Under the pieces are notes generated by a model that was given only the letters and a program-made list of their open reading frames with translations, was not told the origin of the DNA and searched no databases. A stretch of 7,782 bases of DNA from an uncultured Opitutia bacterium (GTDB lineage: Bacteria; Verrucomicrobiota; Verrucomicrobiia; Opitutales; UBA953): contig CAIVYX010000183.1 in the NCBI GenBank assembly GCA_903910245.1, positions 1-7,782 on the forward strand. Reading direction: 5' to 3'. Position numbers and translations under genes: made by a program. Numbering within the stretch: position 1 is the stretch's first letter; each line of letters opens with the position of its first letter. Shown here piece by piece: positions 7,108-7,782 of this stretch.

Positions 7108-7623
7108 TTAGCGGCGGGCGAGGTCCGAAGGCGTGCCCCAGAGGAAGCTGTGCTTCGAGGCGAGGAACTTACCCTTGGCGTCGACCACCGACACGCGCCA
7201 GGCGATCGGGCGCCACTTGGCATCACCTGACTGCTTGCCGGTGAGACCAATCACGTATTCGCCGAACGGGAAATCTGGCTTCAGGTTGACCGCAAAATCG
7301 TAACGCTCAGGCGGCGTGCTTTCCTTGCGCACCACTTCGAGAACGAGACGGCCATCGGCTGGCGGCGTGACGTCGAGCTTCACGAAGAAATAGTAGCCGG
7401 GGCGGGAATCCTCTTCCGTGCGGAAGACCACGTCGGAGCCATGGTGCTCCTTGGCGTAAAACGCCTCCGAGGCGCGGGCCACATCGGCTTCGCTCCGGCG
7501 ACGTTCGGTGACGTAGGCAATGCCAGGCACCTCATCCGAGGACGCCACGGGGGTATCGCAACCCGAGAGGAGCAGCGCAGCGAGCGCGGCCCACGCAGAG
7601 GCCTGGCTCACCGCTCGCCTCAC
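7108..7623 (-). CDS. Small lipoprotein of unknown function
   Basis: The 171-residue protein begins with two arginines and a hydrophobic stretch, ending in a clear lipobox LLSGC with the lipidated cysteine at residue 22. Export by Sec and lipidation are therefore expected. Asp23 follows the cysteine; in enterobacteria an Asp at this position keeps lipoprotein in the inner membrane, but whether this rule holds in this organism is unknown. The mature part is about 150 residues and looks mostly beta-stranded (YYFFVKLDV, GRLVLEVV, YDFAVNL, EYVIGLTG, WRPIAWRVSVVDAKG). It ends in a conserved-looking HSFLWG. This could be an Ig-like or beta-sandwich fold, but I do not recognise a named family. The start is GTG 7623, and it shares the tetranucleotide GTGA with the stop of the preceding small gene, which favours that start and coupled translation. 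A second in-frame GTG exists at 7611. It lies upstream of the glycosylase gene in the same unit. Confidence 0.8.
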   Translation of the reverse strand: MRRAVSQASAWAALAALLLSGCDTPVASSDEVPGIAYVTERRRSEADVARASEAFYAKEHHGSDVVFRTEEDSRPGYYFFVKLDVTPPADGRLVLEVVRKESTPPERYDFAVNLKPDFPFGEYVIGLTGKQSGDAKWRPIAWRVSVVDAKGKFLASKHSFLWGTPSDLARR

Positions 7624-7739
7624 TTCTTGGCCTTCTTCTTGCTCGCGGCGGCGCGAGCAGCCTTGATGCGGTCCTTCTTACGCTCGAGGTAGGCGCGGAG
7701 ACGGCGACGCTTGATGACTTTATTGCTCTGTTGACCCAG
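7620..7739 (-). CDS. Small, very basic protein, probable CTG (or TTG) start
   Basis: The frame reads MGQQSNKVIKRRRLRAYLER followed by KKDRIKAAR and a lysine-rich end, 39 residues with 17 Lys/Arg. It ends at TGA 7620-7622, which overlaps the GTG start of the lipoprotein gene. The frame has no ATG or GTG start: an in-frame TGA lies upstream at 7773-7775, and the only candidates are CTG 7739 (39 residues) and TTG 7760 (46 residues, adding LREDAST). GGGAGG at 7751-7756 is 11 nt before the CTG, a usable though long spacing; the TTG directly abuts AAGGGG. The opening M-G-Q-Q-S-N-K and the basic helix remind me of small uncharacterised Verrucomicrobia proteins starting this way, which is why I prefer CTG; this is from memory. 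The charge suggests binding to rRNA or DNA, as in small ribosome-associated proteins. No function can be assigned. Confidence 0.6.
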   Translation of the reverse strand: MGQQSNKVIKRRRLRAYLERKKDRIKAARAAASKKKAKK

Positions 7740-7750
7740 AGTGGATGCAT

Positions 7751-7756
7751 CCTCCC
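7751..7756 (-). promoter_or_regulatory. Shine-Dalgarno GGGAGG for the small basic protein
   Basis: On the minus strand GGGAGG precedes the small gene by 11 nt if CTG 7739 is the start. It directly abuts an out-of-frame ATG (7750), too close to serve it, and lies inside the frame if TTG 7760 is used. It is the strongest purine-rich site near this gene and the main sequence argument for the CTG start. Confidence 0.5.
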
Positions 7757-7782
7757 GCAACCCCTTGGATGGTCAAGGAGAA

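Noticed and set aside
7532..7750. 72-residue minus-strand frame from ATG 7750
   Set aside because: The purine-rich site directly abuts the ATG with no spacer, and the frame crosses both the small basic gene and the lipoprotein signal peptide with an Arg/Pro-rich, motif-free product.
7767..7776. TTGACC on the minus strand as a -35 box for the right-hand operon
   Set aside because: No acceptable -10 element is found at 16-18 nt spacing, and the segment could equally be the end of an upstream gene cut off by the window edge.

Overview
The window looks like ordinary chromosomal DNA from a GC-rich Gram-negative bacterium. Two envelope proteins point that way: a large membrane-anchored AsmA-type protein and a lipoprotein. 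The small Lys/Arg-rich protein at the right edge and the overall gene style make me favour Verrucomicrobiota (Opitutae-like). That placement is inference from memory of similar small proteins; no rRNA or marker gene is present to prove it. I see no tRNA, rRNA, CRISPR, insertion sequence, phage or plasmid signature. No stretch longer than about 100 bases lacks a gene.

Plus strand, left part: the window opens inside a gene for a von Willebrand factor A (VWA) domain protein, of which only the last 300 residues are present. It ends at 904 and is followed at once by a strong intrinsic terminator (926-957). The 3' arm of that terminator can also pair with a second copy of its 5' arm just downstream.

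Plus strand, middle: a tight three-gene unit follows. It holds an AsmA-family protein of about 1192 residues (1000-4578), a BtuC/FecCD-family ABC importer permease (4578-5519) and its BtuD/FecE-like ATPase (5512-6219). The start and stop codons overlap at both junctions (TGATG, then 8 nt), so translation is probably coupled. Permease and ATPase together should form the inner-membrane part of an importer for a metal chelate such as cobalamin, heme or an iron-siderophore. The substrate-binding protein is not in the window. The AsmA protein would be anchored in the inner membrane and project into the periplasm.

Minus strand, right part: a second compact unit reads leftwards. It holds a 39-46 residue, very basic protein that probably uses a non-ATG start (7620-7739), a small lipoprotein of unknown function (7108-7623) and an OGG1-type 8-oxoguanine DNA glycosylase (6176-7102). 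The first two share a GTGA start/stop overlap; the lipoprotein and glycosylase genes are 5 nt apart. The glycosylase gene converges on the ATPase gene, and their 3' ends overlap by 44 bp with no room for a conventional terminator.

I did not find a clearly new system. The most worthwhile leads are the translational coupling of an AsmA protein to a BtuCD-type importer, the basic small protein with its unusual start, and the bacterial OGG1 homologue whose opposite-base residues differ from the human enzyme.
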